Source: Candidatus Heimdallarchaeota archaeon (GTDB lineage Archaea > Asgardarchaeota > Heimdallarchaeia > Heimdallarchaeales > Heimdallarchaeaceae). Taken from it: DNA of 37,067 bases. The translations under genes were made by a program, and so were the position numbers. Of this stretch, positions 1 to 9,706 are shown piece by piece. The DNA is taken from the NCBI GenBank assembly GCA_023705945.1, contig BPTM01000206.1, positions 1 through 37,067 of the forward strand, written 5' to 3'. The notes beneath the pieces were generated by a model. It saw only the letters and a list, made by a program, of their open reading frames with translations, made no database searches and was not told where the DNA came from. Positions within the stretch are counted from its first letter, which is position 1. Every line of letters starts with the position of its first letter.

Positions 1-1
1 T

Positions 2-538
2 GTGTCATTGGATCATGATATATCTGTGGGACATGATGTGTCGATGGATCATGACATTTCTGGAGACCATGACATTTCTGGGGATATTACTGAAGTGCAA
101 GCAGATGGTTTTAAGGACATCACTCATACAACAGCTCCTATATTTTTACTAATGTCCACATATTTCCTTATGTTCGGAATTTTAGGTGTATCTACATTAC
201 AAATTAGCTCAGAAAGTATTGGAATAAGAATATTCAGAATAGTCGTAATAATTGTCTCACCTTTTCTATTAGCACTTGCCATTACAAATATCTGGAAGAG
301 AATTTCAGCCACAACTGTTAAACCTATTAAACGTGGTGTTCAGCTAGTAGGCAAGGTCGCAATAGTTTATGTTCCTGTTGATTCAAGAGGAGGAATCATT
401 CACGTTGATCTTGGAGAAGGTATGGGATTTCAGAAACTAAATGCAAAAAGCTTTGACCATTTCAAGAGATTTGAGCGAGAAGAACAGGTTCGTATTGTTG
501 CTGTAAAGAACAGAGTATACCTTGTTGATATTATCTAG
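2..538 (+). CDS. NfeD-like membrane protein with C-terminal OB-fold (5' end probably truncated by window edge)
   Basis: Two hydrophobic segments (APIFLLMSTYFLMFGILGV, IFRIVVIIVSPFLLALAI) followed by an NfeD-type small beta domain (GVQLVGKVAIVYVPVDSRGGIIHVDLGEG...VRIVAVKNRVYLVDII). Directly upstream of an SPFH gene, a classic pairing. Confidence 0.7.
   Translation: MSLDHDISVGHDVSMDHDISGDHDISGDITEVQADGFKDITHTTAPIFLLMSTYFLMFGILGVSTLQISSESIGIRIFRIVVIIVSPFLLALAITNIWKRISATTVKPIKRGVQLVGKVAIVYVPVDSRGGIIHVDLGEGMGFQKLNAKSFDHFKRFEREEQVRIVAVKNRVYLVDII
11..88 (+). repeat. Degenerate 18-bp tandem repeat, about 4 units, encoding (x-D/G-H-D-I/V-S)n
   Basis: Units read ggatcatgatatatctgt / gggacatgatgtgtcgat / ggatcatgacatttctgg / agaccatgacatttctgg; peptide DHDIS-VGHDVS-MDHDIS-GDHDIS. 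Confidence 0.8.
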
Positions 539-668
539 TGTATTATTTTTTTCCTAATTATTGCATAAAATCATTTTTGTTACATTTTTGTTAAATACCT
601 TCGTTTGGATACCTTAAAAAGCAACCACGTCTAATTTCACTCACAGAAAACCGAGGGTATGAAGAAGA

Positions 669-1817
669 ATGGAAATTACAATGGTCATTGTTTGGGTAGT
701 TATTGGAATCGTTGGAGTTGGTACACTATTCTTGCTATTCTATGCAAGTCGTTATCGGAAATTTACTTCTGATACGTATATGATACATTTTAGGAACGGG
801 AGAGTTATCAAAGCAGGAATAGGAGGGAAAGCTGTAGTAATTCCACTTATAGATGAAGTCAGAGTGATACCTGTAACAACACAGTCTACATTTTTAGAAG
901 CTAAAGAAAAGGTGGTTTCACGAGAATTTCAAGAAATAAGTGTAACAGCGTTTATTTTCTGGCGTGTTGTTGATCCTGAAGTAGCGTTCTCACGAACTTC
1001 ATGGGATATAAAATCACAAGCACACGTAGAGAAAATCATCAAAAATGCAGCTGAGAGCATTATAAGAACTGCTTGTGCAAATATGGCACTAGAAAAGATT
1101 ATCAGAGATAGACAAGCAATCATAGAAGCTGTAACTAAAGAATTGCACACATTAACAAGAGATTGGGGTTTAGTTATAGAATCATGTGAGATTAGAGAGA
1201 TTGAGATTATCGATCCTAATCTGAAATCAAATGTCAGTGCTATAATGAAAATTGAACAAGAGAAACTTGCTAGATTGAAGAGCGCTGAAATGGAAGAAGT
1301 AACAAAATTACGAGATCTTGAAGTAAGTCGTAAAGTGGGTATTGAACAACAAGAAGTTGGTCTAGAAGTCGACTCTAAGGAGAAAGAAAAAGACATTCAA
1401 GTTCAAGAACTAGAGAAAAAGAGAACAGAAGTCGAAGCTCAAACTTATCAAACAAAGATTCAGATTGAAGCTTCTGCCGAAGCTAATAAAATTAAAAAAT
1501 TAGCTGAAGCTAAACAATTCGAAATTGAATCAAGAGCTCGAGGGGAAGCTACAGTTATTCGTGAAGCAAAAATGGCTGAAGCTGAAGGTATTCTCAAAAG
1601 AATTGAAGCTTTAAGCAAATCAGATTCTCGTCTATTCCAAGAAATGATAATTGAGAAACTACCAGAAATTTATCAGAATCTAGAGATTGATAAAATGATA
1701 ATAACTGGTGGCAAAGACGATGCTTTCTCTGCTGTAGCTAATGCAATCCTACCATTTCTGCAAGTTATTCCTGAATTAGCTAAGAGAACCAACATAGAAA
1801 CTGAAAAGAAGAAGTAG
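669..1817 (+). CDS. SPFH/band 7 (flotillin-like) protein
   Basis: N-terminal TM, SPFH core (VVIPLIDEVRVIPVTTQSTFLEAKEKVVSREFQEISVTAFIFWRVVDPEVAF), long charged coiled coil with EAEGI/AEAKQFEIESRARGEA flotillin-type repeats. Confidence 0.85.
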   Translation: MEITMVIVWVVIGIVGVGTLFLLFYASRYRKFTSDTYMIHFRNGRVIKAGIGGKAVVIPLIDEVRVIPVTTQSTFLEAKEKVVSREFQEISVTAFIFWRVVDPEVAFSRTSWDIKSQAHVEKIIKNAAESIIRTACANMALEKIIRDRQAIIEAVTKELHTLTRDWGLVIESCEIREIEIIDPNLKSNVSAIMKIEQEKLARLKSAEMEEVTKLRDLEVSRKVGIEQQEVGLEVDSKEKEKDIQVQELEKKRTEVEAQTYQTKIQIEASAEANKIKKLAEAKQFEIESRARGEATVIREAKMAEAEGILKRIEALSKSDSRLFQEMIIEKLPEIYQNLEIDKMIITGGKDDAFSAVANAILPFLQVIPELAKRTNIETEKKK

Positions 1818-1830
1818 CTTTTTTCTTTTT

Positions 1831-2841
1831 CTATGTTTTTTGCATCAAAATAAAACTTTCATCTAGTCCAATGTATTTCAACCTGGAAATGCCGTAATGC
1901 TTTAATTTAGCGATAAATGAATTTCTTTCTAGATTGAAGTAATAAGGATCGTAAACACCCATAATCCAATCAAAACATAAGGAAAGTTTTCGAATAAGAG
2001 GTAAAGCTATATAGCCTTCATCGTGCAAAACAATTTTGCTCACATCTATAAATTTCATTAAATCCTCTTTGAAGAGGAAACTTGTTCCAACAACTAAATC
2101 AACGGAATTTGCCATTTGATTTGCTTTGAAATCATCATATTCTATAAATTCAACATTATAAATTTCATAGAGATCTTGTAGAACTTGGCACCTGTAAAGA
2201 GAGTTTGGTGGTTCTATACTGATAACTTTTCCATTGTGCCTATAGAAATCAGCTAGGTGTAAAGCATCATAACCTGAACCATTACCCCAATTAAGAAAAG
2301 TCAGTTTGTCTTTTGAGAAAAACAACGAAATTCGTTGGGAGATTGTTTTGAAGAATAAACTACGTAATTGAAAGAAATACTCTGAACCTAATATGGAATC
2401 AAGCACATTGATTAAATCAACATCTAGTAATTTGCTTGACTCTCCTTTAAGTATAGATTCATATATAGATCCAAGACGGTCAAACAATGAATCGAAATGT
2501 GTAATTAACTTAGTATCGAATTCTTTTATATCGTTCTCCATATACTCTTCTAGAAATTTCCTTCTAGGATTTTCAGCGTAAAATTCTCCTTGTTTTGTTA
2601 ATAGTTCTTTATAAGTCAGTAAATCAAAGATTCTTACGAATTCTTCTTCTAAAGTATTGAAATTGGACATATGAAATATTTCTTCAGGTGATCTAGGACG
2701 ATTAAGAATGTTGTAAATATCTAGGTTTTCAAACATCTTGGATGCCTTTAAGGCTGATAATTTCAGTAACACATCTAGGTTTTTGTTTATTTTTTCATCA
2801 GATAATGATTCTTCAGCTTCGTACATTCTCATAAAGTACAC
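1831..2841 (-). CDS. Class I SAM-dependent methyltransferase-like protein with N-terminal helical/wHTH-like region
   Basis: Motif I-like LTFLNWGNGSGYDALHLADF, then VISIEPP and VDLVVGTSFLF; motif I is atypical. Confidence 0.5.
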   Translation of the reverse strand: MYFMRMYEAEESLSDEKINKNLDVLLKLSALKASKMFENLDIYNILNRPRSPEEIFHMSNFNTLEEEFVRIFDLLTYKELLTKQGEFYAENPRRKFLEEYMENDIKEFDTKLITHFDSLFDRLGSIYESILKGESSKLLDVDLINVLDSILGSEYFFQLRSLFFKTISQRISLFFSKDKLTFLNWGNGSGYDALHLADFYRHNGKVISIEPPNSLYRCQVLQDLYEIYNVEFIEYDDFKANQMANSVDLVVGTSFLFKEDLMKFIDVSKIVLHDEGYIALPLIRKLSLCFDWIMGVYDPYYFNLERNSFIAKLKHYGISRLKYIGLDESFILMQKT

Positions 2842-2938
2842 CAGTATAGGAGATTATAGATTAAAGAATACGTAAGGTAATTTTAATCTTATTATAGTTT
2901 TTTTAGAAATTCAAAAATCTACAGGTGAAACAAAGGCT

Positions 2939-4135
2939 TTATTTTTTTCTGTAAACGTCTAAGAAACCTCTTGATTTAAGGAATATAATGAATTCTATCA
3001 CGGCGGAAACAGGGACAGACAAATCTTGGCTCAACCCATAAACGGATTTATCTCCATTTATCAAATCCAAATTTTCTAAGAAAAGTTGATAATTCTTATG
3101 AAGAGTAATCCATCCTTGTTGTCTTAGAATATTCTTACTTTTTGATAACTCAGGATAGTCATCTTCTGCATTTATAATAAGATCCATTATTTCACCTATT
3201 ATATACTTCTTAGGTTGCTTTGAGACGTTTTTATCTAAGAATTTTATTGCTTCTATGGTTGATACTTCTTTGCTATTCCCAGGAATATTTATGTAAGAAT
3301 CAAATAATATTGTAAACCATTCATCGATATAGCTATAATTAATTCTGCTCTGAGGTTTCTTAGCTCCGATTAGGATAGCATCTTTCTCGGTGTGTTGATA
3401 TACCAATAGTTCTAGACCCTTGTAATAGAGACTTATCAAGTCGCCTTCTTTCAATTCAGCTTCATTCTTTTGAGTATCAATAAATTTGAAAAGGTGAGGT
3501 AAATCTATTTTTTTCCCATCAACAATTTTTGGAAAGAATCTGCCATCCATTTCTGCTCTATGATATTGAACAAATAAGAAACCGTAGAAATTGTTAAACT
3601 CGTCTCCTTTTACCACTGAGGCATCATTAATAGTTATTCCTTTAGTTAAAGCACCATCACGACTTGAAACAGGTATTTTTTGTACAGCTGTTTTTTCAGC
3701 TTCTATAAGATGTTTTAATACTTCATTAAGTAATTGAGGATTTCCTTTAGCTCGTTCAGATAAAGATCTTGCATGTTTAGTTAATTTATCGAGATTAGCT
3801 GATGGAACACATACTAGAAGAAGGACAACGATGTTCTCTACAGCATCTTCTCTTACAATGTATCTACCAATAACTATTCTTTCTTCTAAACTAGTAATAA
3901 CATCAGCATTAGTACGTGCAAAACCCGTATAAACTTCAGAAAGAGAACTTACATCCTTTAGTTTTTCTCCAAAATTTGAGCGTGATAGTTCTCTCATATA
4001 ACAAACTGGTCCATAGATGATATCAAAAACTATCATGGAAACGACTTTGATTCCAAGATCTCGCAAAAATGGCAAGTGATAAGGAGAAATCTCTATTTCA
4101 TGGTATTTGTCGTTTTCACTAATTTTAATCACCAA
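2939..4135 (-). CDS. Hypothetical protein: possible N-terminal longin/roadblock-like domain and C-terminal winged-helix
   Basis: N-terminal alternation SMIVFDIIYGPVCYMREL / IVIGRYIV / NIVVLLLVCVP / LDKLTKHARSLSERA fits a longin-like fold; C-terminal SVYGLSQDLSVPVSAVIEFIIFLKSRGFLDVYRKK looks like a wHTH. Confidence 0.4.
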   Translation of the reverse strand: MVIKISENDKYHEIEISPYHLPFLRDLGIKVVSMIVFDIIYGPVCYMRELSRSNFGEKLKDVSSLSEVYTGFARTNADVITSLEERIVIGRYIVREDAVENIVVLLLVCVPSANLDKLTKHARSLSERAKGNPQLLNEVLKHLIEAEKTAVQKIPVSSRDGALTKGITINDASVVKGDEFNNFYGFLFVQYHRAEMDGRFFPKIVDGKKIDLPHLFKFIDTQKNEAELKEGDLISLYYKGLELLVYQHTEKDAILIGAKKPQSRINYSYIDEWFTILFDSYINIPGNSKEVSTIEAIKFLDKNVSKQPKKYIIGEIMDLIINAEDDYPELSKSKNILRQQGWITLHKNYQLFLENLDLINGDKSVYGLSQDLSVPVSAVIEFIIFLKSRGFLDVYRKK

Positions 4136-4285
4136 TATCTCTATGACAGTAAATCAAATGTTTCATGCATAATAAATCTTTTCAAGGTAATATATTAAAT
4201 AGAGTTTCACCACATTTTTAATAAATTGATTCATAGTTCGCTCCATAATGCATCGATTGAAATTGTATTAATTTGTTTAATCAAA

Positions 4286-4924
4286 CTAATTCAAGCTATC
4301 TCTTTCACCTTCCAAAACAGGTATTACATCATTAATAACATCAAAAGGGCAGTTTAACAGATACTCTTTAGATGTTTTCCAGAAATCATCAAACAGGGTT
4401 GAATGGTAACCAAGTGCCTCATAAGATAATGCTTGGACGAGCACCTCTAGCTTATCAACATAAGCAACAAATTTTGCTTCTTTTGAATCTTTATCTCTTA
4501 GTTCCGAAAATGTGTTTTTCCAAGTATTTTTTACAGTTTCATCAAGAATTAATGAGAGTAATTCATTGCTAGCAGTTGTAAGAACTTGATTTTTAAATTC
4601 TGTATATTGATCTATTCCCAACAGTATTTCCAGTTGTTTGTCAAAGTCTTGATATTGACATTCTGGTAAATCATGAATTATTGCAATCCGCATAACATTT
4701 TCAATTTTCAATTGATCAGTTGGATAAAGAGCATTATGAAGATCACCCAACAGAAGAGAAAGCATAGCTGTATTATATGAATGATCAGCAATACTTTCAA
4801 CATCAGATAAAGAAATGCCAACTCTTATCCAGCCCTGGCGAGGTAAACGCTTAAGCTGGATGGAACTCTGAATAAATCCATAGATCATCTGGTATAGCTC
4901 GTCCACTCTGCTCTCCTCTTTCAA
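4286..4924 (-). CDS. HD-domain hydrolase, HDDC2/YfbR-like (possible 5'-deoxynucleotidase)
   Basis: LPRQGWIRVGI...ESIADHSYNTAMLSLLL...VMRIAIIHDLPECQYQD: family-typical ADHS and HDLPE motifs. Confidence 0.75.
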   Translation of the reverse strand: MKEESRVDELYQMIYGFIQSSIQLKRLPRQGWIRVGISLSDVESIADHSYNTAMLSLLLGDLHNALYPTDQLKIENVMRIAIIHDLPECQYQDFDKQLEILLGIDQYTEFKNQVLTTASNELLSLILDETVKNTWKNTFSELRDKDSKEAKFVAYVDKLEVLVQALSYEALGYHSTLFDDFWKTSKEYLLNCPFDVINDVIPVLEGERDSLN

Positions 4925-5018
4925 TCTCGTCAGTAAAACCAGATGATGAAAGAGTTATTAAAAACATCGATGGGGGTAACCAGAAAGGGAAAAAGAGTAA
5001 AAAAAGAGAAGAATTGCC

Positions 5019-5927
5019 TTACATGAATTTTCTTATAAAATTCCATTGGCGTTCAGTATCAGCTTCCAAAGATTTGAGCTGATCTTCGGTGATAGATTTC
5101 AATCTTCCCTGCAGTTTTGTCCACTCAGTCACGGGCTCACGATTGGTTTTATCCTCGTATTTCTTACTTGGTCGACTGAGTTCCACTAGATTAGTTTCTC
5201 TGTCCCATTCGAATAATGGCCAGATACCTGTCTTCACAGCAAGTTGAGCTATTTTCACTGTATCTGCTGAATCTGATCTCCAGTTTGGAGGACACGGTGC
5301 ATCTATCTGAATAAGTTTGAAGCCTGTCATAGAGACAGCTTTCTTAACTTTGTAAACTAAATCCTCAAGATAACCAGAGCTAGCAGTAGCTACGTATCGA
5401 GCATTATTCGCCATCATGATGAAAGGAACCATTTTTCTTGGAGTTGTATTACCATAGGGGGTTGTTGCAGTTTTTGCTCCAATCATTGTATCTCCACTAC
5501 GTTGTCCGCCTGTATTTCCATAGACATTGTTGGAATAAATAATATGCAGAATATCTTCTTGACGATCACAAGCACCAATTTCTGTAGCAATTCCAATATC
5601 AGCTCCTGAACCATCTCCACCCCAAATAACTATTTTAAGGTCATCTTTTCCTTTCTTTTTCATTGCACGTTTAACACCAGAAGCGACAGCATCACTTGCT
5701 GCAAAAGCAGTATTAATCGTTGGAACATTAAATGCAGCTCCTTTTCCTCCACCTTGATAAACACTTGCGCAGCTTGCTGGCACAACTAATATCACCTTAT
5801 CAGCTATTGCACCAATAGCATGTCTAAAAGCAAGTGTAGAACCACATCCTGCACATGCAAAATGTCCTTTCAATAGAGCTTTCTTAGGTATATTCAATAA
5901 ATCTTTTTGAGTTACTTTCATTTGCAT
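5019..5927 (-). CDS. porB: Pyruvate/2-oxoacid:ferredoxin oxidoreductase beta subunit
   Basis: TPP-binding region GHFACAGCGSTLAFRHAIGAI, GGDGSGADIG, YSNNVYGNTGGQRSG; ordered after gamma, delta and alpha genes. Confidence 0.88.
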   Translation of the reverse strand: MQMKVTQKDLLNIPKKALLKGHFACAGCGSTLAFRHAIGAIADKVILVVPASCASVYQGGGKGAAFNVPTINTAFAASDAVASGVKRAMKKKGKDDLKIVIWGGDGSGADIGIATEIGACDRQEDILHIIYSNNVYGNTGGQRSGDTMIGAKTATTPYGNTTPRKMVPFIMMANNARYVATASSGYLEDLVYKVKKAVSMTGFKLIQIDAPCPPNWRSDSADTVKIAQLAVKTGIWPLFEWDRETNLVELSRPSKKYEDKTNREPVTEWTKLQGRLKSITEDQLKSLEADTERQWNFIRKFM

Positions 5928-5928
5928 A

Positions 5929-7080
5929 TCACTCCTTTAGTGCCTCCTTAGCAACAGCAACAATTTTCGGATAAGGTACATCATCTCCACCAAGCCCCAT
6001 GATTCTTCCTTCAACTGGAGTATCTACATTATTTCTCTTGAGCACTGCTTCAACCTCAATTCGCAGTTGACCATCATGACCAAAACTTACCGATCGATCT
6101 ATCACAAGCAATTTGTGGTTCTTCTTAGCAAATTCAACAATATCTTTTTCAGGGAATGGTCTGAAAGTTCTAACTCTCATTTCGTTGACACTTAATCCTT
6201 CTTCTTTTAGCTTGTCTACAGCATCTTGGGTTTCATCTGCTATAGTTCCCATAGAAACTATAGTTAGATCAGCTACATCGTCACCATATATTTCGATCAA
6301 ACCATTTCCATATGTTCTACCGAAATATTCTCCAAATTCCTTGTTCATAACAACAATCTTTTTCTTTGCTCGCTCCATGGCTTCCATCAAATCTTTTCTG
6401 TCTTTGTTAAATTTCTCTGGACCTACCAAACCACCAAAAATCCAAGGTTTTTCAGTATCAACTTCAATAACTGGATCGGAATATTCTCCAACAAAGTTGA
6501 AAGAATCTTCAGCATTTGGAAGATCAACTTGGGCAGTTGTATGACTGATTACAAAACCATCTAAACAAGGCATGGATGGTAATGCTATACTTTTATCCTC
6601 TGAAATTTTGAATGCTTGGAGAATAGTATCAAAAACTTCCTGATTATTCTTTGTATATATTTGAATCCACCCAGCATCTCTGAACGCCATTGAGTCTTGC
6701 AAATCTTGATAAATAGACCACCCTGGTGCTAAACATCGGTTAACAACTGGCATTACGATTGGTAGTCTTCCATAACCACTCCAAAAAACATTTTCAGCCA
6801 TATAGAGTAAACCTTGTGAAGAAGTTGCTGTGAATGTTCTCACACCGCTCCAAGCTGCACCCATACATCCAGCAAGAGCAGAATGTTCGCTCTCAACAAT
6901 AATAAATTCTGCATCTAGCTTCCCTTCATCAACATATTGACTAAGTTTTTCAATTATTGTTGTTTGGGGAGTTATAGGATAAGCAGATATTACTTTTGGT
7001 TGTGCATATAGTGCAGCAAATGCAGCGGCATCATTTCCGGTTATTGATTTTTTATCGTGTTTCACTACCATTTTAGTCAT
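5929..7080 (-). CDS. porA: Pyruvate/2-oxoacid:ferredoxin oxidoreductase alpha subunit
   Basis: ITGNDAAAFAALYAQPKVISAYPITPQTTIIEKLSQYV...VESEHSALAGCMGAAWSGVRTFTATSSQGLLYM. Confidence 0.9.
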   Translation of the reverse strand: MTKMVVKHDKKSITGNDAAAFAALYAQPKVISAYPITPQTTIIEKLSQYVDEGKLDAEFIIVESEHSALAGCMGAAWSGVRTFTATSSQGLLYMAENVFWSGYGRLPIVMPVVNRCLAPGWSIYQDLQDSMAFRDAGWIQIYTKNNQEVFDTILQAFKISEDKSIALPSMPCLDGFVISHTTAQVDLPNAEDSFNFVGEYSDPVIEVDTEKPWIFGGLVGPEKFNKDRKDLMEAMERAKKKIVVMNKEFGEYFGRTYGNGLIEIYGDDVADLTIVSMGTIADETQDAVDKLKEEGLSVNEMRVRTFRPFPEKDIVEFAKKNHKLLVIDRSVSFGHDGQLRIEVEAVLKRNNVDTPVEGRIMGLGGDDVPYPKIVAVAKEALKE

Positions 7081-7345
7081 CCTCCGAGACCATTGTTATT
7101 GCCTTGCTCGGGCATTCACTAGCACATATACCGCATCCTTTGCAGTATTCATAATCAAATTTTATAATTTGATCTTTCTCTTTGTCTGCTCGATAAATTG
7201 CATTATCTGGGCAGAATTTCCAGCAGATGTTACATTTTATGCACAGTTCTGGATCTACAACAGGTTTCTGTGTTCTCCAGTCTCCTGTTCTTCCAGCAGC
7301 ACCTTCAATTGGGAATAATATAGGGGAACTTGGACCTTCTGTCAT
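7073..7345 (-). CDS. porD: 2-oxoacid:ferredoxin oxidoreductase delta subunit (2x[4Fe-4S] ferredoxin)
   Basis: CIKCNICWKFCPDNAI and CKGCGICASECPSKAI; overlaps porA start. Confidence 0.9.
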   Translation of the reverse strand: MTEGPSSPILFPIEGAAGRTGDWRTQKPVVDPELCIKCNICWKFCPDNAIYRADKEKDQIIKFDYEYCKGCGICASECPSKAITMVSEDD

Positions 7346-7899
7346 GCGATTGCCACCTTTGTTTCTTCATAAGCTCGCTTAGCAGCTTCAACATTTTTAG
7401 GAGCTCGTTTTTCACCCCAGAAACTAATTATTGCTTTCACGAGGTTTTCTATACTTATAATATCTGTTGCTTTAACAAAAGCACCAAGCATTGTCATATT
7501 GACTAAAGTAAAACCGCTTAAAACTAATCCTAGTTCTTGTGAGATTCCTGTTGCGTCTACATATGCAATTTTCCTTCCACTGTGCTTCAGATTTTCAGGG
7601 ATTTCCTTGGAGTTAATTATAATTACACCTTCTTTATCTACAGTATTAATATCAATTCTGTCTAGAAGGCTTAAGTCTAGTATCAAAGCATGATTAGCTT
7701 CATACACAGGACTATGTATTCTTATAGGCTTATTATCAAATCTGACATAAGCTTGGACCATTGCCCCTCTTCTTTCAGAACCATATTTTGGTATGGCTTG
7801 AGCATAAAGTCCTTCATACATTATTGCAGCTTCAGCTAGAATCTTTGCACCAGTGACTCCACCACTTCCACCCCGACTTATTTGTATCACTTCTATCAT
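7342..7899 (-). CDS. porG: 2-oxoacid:ferredoxin oxidoreductase gamma subunit
   Basis: MIEVIQISRGGSGGVTGAKILAEAAIMYEGLYAQAIPKYGSERRGAMVQAYVRF; first gene of the operon. Confidence 0.9.
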   Translation of the reverse strand: MIEVIQISRGGSGGVTGAKILAEAAIMYEGLYAQAIPKYGSERRGAMVQAYVRFDNKPIRIHSPVYEANHALILDLSLLDRIDINTVDKEGVIIINSKEIPENLKHSGRKIAYVDATGISQELGLVLSGFTLVNMTMLGAFVKATDIISIENLVKAIISFWGEKRAPKNVEAAKRAYEETKVAIA

Positions 7900-8014
7900 T
7901 TATTAAAACCTAATCTTATTGTAATTTGTATATTTTGCATCTTATTATAATTGTTTAGGTGTCGCAGTTGCAGTATAAAAAAGTGCTCCGAAAAGGTGGT
8001 TTAATTCAACCCAG

Positions 8015-8866
8015 TCACAATTTTAAAACTTTTAGTAGGTTGCTTATTCCCTCATAATTTTTGATCCTTATTCCTTTCCCGCAGATTAAATTTATTGTCT
8101 CTGATTCTATTTCAGTAAAAGGACCAACTCGCGTTATAACATCAACGTTTGCATCATGCCTTCTCTTTAATCCAGATAAACCTATAACAACATTAGGTCC
8201 CTTAAATTCTATAACGTCTAACCCAGAAAATCCTGCTATCTCTTGAGGTGTTGAGATCACTAATTTTGTTATAGTTTCTTGAGTAGTATATTTTCTTAAA
8301 AATAGTGCATTTATCTTGACTTCTGAAACATTTTCAAATGTTAATGAGAGAGCTTTTGTGATGATTTTATGTTTCTCATCTTTATTAGGTGGCCAACAGA
8401 TTGATAATCCAAGCTTAGGAAAGACTGAAAGCATAATCTGTTTCTTTAAAGGTAAAAGTAAATAGTTGTTAAAATCTGTTACTTTTTCGAAAGTTAGCAG
8501 AATCTCGTAATGTAATGGTTTAGAGCTGATTTTTGCTGCGTATATTGAATATGACGTTTGATCTGAGTCTTTGACAGCAGAATCTATGCTCTTTTGAAAA
8601 GTATTTTTAATTTTTGTAGTAGTATCATATTTCTTTGAAGGCGTAATCTGAAAGGCTTTTTGATAAACGTTAAAAAACATATTTTGTAATGATAGTGTCC
8701 AAGCTTTCCGTATTTTCGCTGCAGTTATTTTTTTGCTTTTCAAGTTTTTAAGAATCAGTTTTTTAATTTCCTCTTCAGAAGATTTCTTGGTTTTTTCAGT
8801 AGCATTAGGTAAGAGAGGAAGTAAATCTTTTTTGTTAAGATACTTCAGAAAAGTTTCCTTATTCAT
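8015..8866 (-). CDS. Hypothetical protein (start likely ATG at 8866; the GTG at 8875 overlaps an SD-like GGTGA)
   Basis: Long ORF with plausible SD (cagtGGTGAatATG); no recognised family. Confidence 0.55.
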   Translation of the reverse strand: MNKETFLKYLNKKDLLPLLPNATEKTKKSSEEEIKKLILKNLKSKKITAAKIRKAWTLSLQNMFFNVYQKAFQITPSKKYDTTTKIKNTFQKSIDSAVKDSDQTSYSIYAAKISSKPLHYEILLTFEKVTDFNNYLLLPLKKQIMLSVFPKLGLSICWPPNKDEKHKIITKALSLTFENVSEVKINALFLRKYTTQETITKLVISTPQEIAGFSGLDVIEFKGPNVVIGLSGLKRRHDANVDVITRVGPFTEIESETINLICGKGIRIKNYEGISNLLKVLKL

Positions 8867-9021
8867 ATTCACCACTGAGCTTTTTCCAGACGCTTCAAAG
8901 GTTAGTGTCTTGTTGCTCTATACTCTTATGATTATTTAATATTTTTATGATTGCAGATAGAGGAAATTGATAGAATAGCCTTTATTGAGAAATAAATAAA
9001 AACAAGAGTGGAAAATATTTC

Positions 9022-9246
9022 CTAAATAATAACTCCAATTTGTAGTAAAATGAGTTGTATTTCAAAAGCTGTAACTAAGCTAATTATAACAAGAATTAGA
9101 AGAGTTAATTTCCAATTTCGTCTCTGAGACATCTCTATGTAAAGAATAAACCAAATTATTGAGACTACAGTCATAATTGAAAATAGCACTAAGAAAAATA
9201 TAAGCCAACCACCGGTTAGTAATCCGTTGTATATTGTATAGACCAT
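9022..9246 (-). CDS. Small membrane protein, two predicted TM helices
   Basis: GGWLIFFLVLFSIMTVVSIIWFILYI and LTLLILVIISLVTAFEIQLILLQIGVII. Confidence 0.5.
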   Translation of the reverse strand: MVYTIYNGLLTGGWLIFFLVLFSIMTVVSIIWFILYIEMSQRRNWKLTLLILVIISLVTAFEIQLILLQIGVII

Positions 9247-9316
9247 TATTGTCCCTTCTTACTGATTGTAACGTCTGTATCTTTATGCTTTAAAAAATTT
9301 TGTTATTTTGTTCAAT

Positions 9317-9706
9317 TTAATTAGGAATGAAAAATTCACCGTCTATTTTTCCTTTAATGTTCTTCTTTTTAAGATACATAGGAATAATTTTTTTAATACT
9401 CTCGACATTAAAACCAATTTCTTCGGCAAGATCAGTTATATTGAATTTTTCTCCAGAAGCAAGAGCATGTTCAATTTTGTATTTAGGTGTATCTTCTTGT
9501 TTAAACTCACCTTTTGTTTTTCCCTTAGCTCCAGTTCGGTTTTTACCGCAATTTGGGCAATCCCAAGTCGCCATTCTAGTAATGGTGACGTTACCTTGCT
9601 TATCAGGCATCGGACTGACTATGTTCCATTCCTTTTTTGTAGGAACATCTTCAGGAAGCCATTCTTCTCCACAGTGTTTGCATTTTATTAGTTTCTTCTT
9701 TGCCAT
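9317..9706 (-). CDS. Zinc-ribbon plus HTH-like protein (start likely ATG 9706 rather than 9871)
   Basis: MAKKKLIKCKHCGEEW...WDCPNCGKNRTGAKG (two CxxC), then FNITDLAEEIGFNVESIKKIIPMYLKKKNIKGKIDGEFFIP (wHTH-like). Confidence 0.6.
   Translation of the reverse strand: MAKKKLIKCKHCGEEWLPEDVPTKKEWNIVSPMPDKQGNVTITRMATWDCPNCGKNRTGAKGKTKGEFKQEDTPKYKIEHALASGEKFNITDLAEEIGFNVESIKKIIPMYLKKKNIKGKIDGEFFIPN

Noticed and set aside
929-1396. 155-aa minus-strand ORF
   Set aside because: Antisense shadow of the SPFH gene, whose coding frame is well supported.
1818-1845. T-rich stretch after the SPFH gene as a terminator
   Set aside because: T-run is plausible as an archaeal terminator, but similar T-runs are common in this AT-rich sequence, so not called as a feature.
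6113-6544. 143-aa plus-strand ORF
   Set aside because: Antisense to porA; Ser/Ile-rich shadow ORF.
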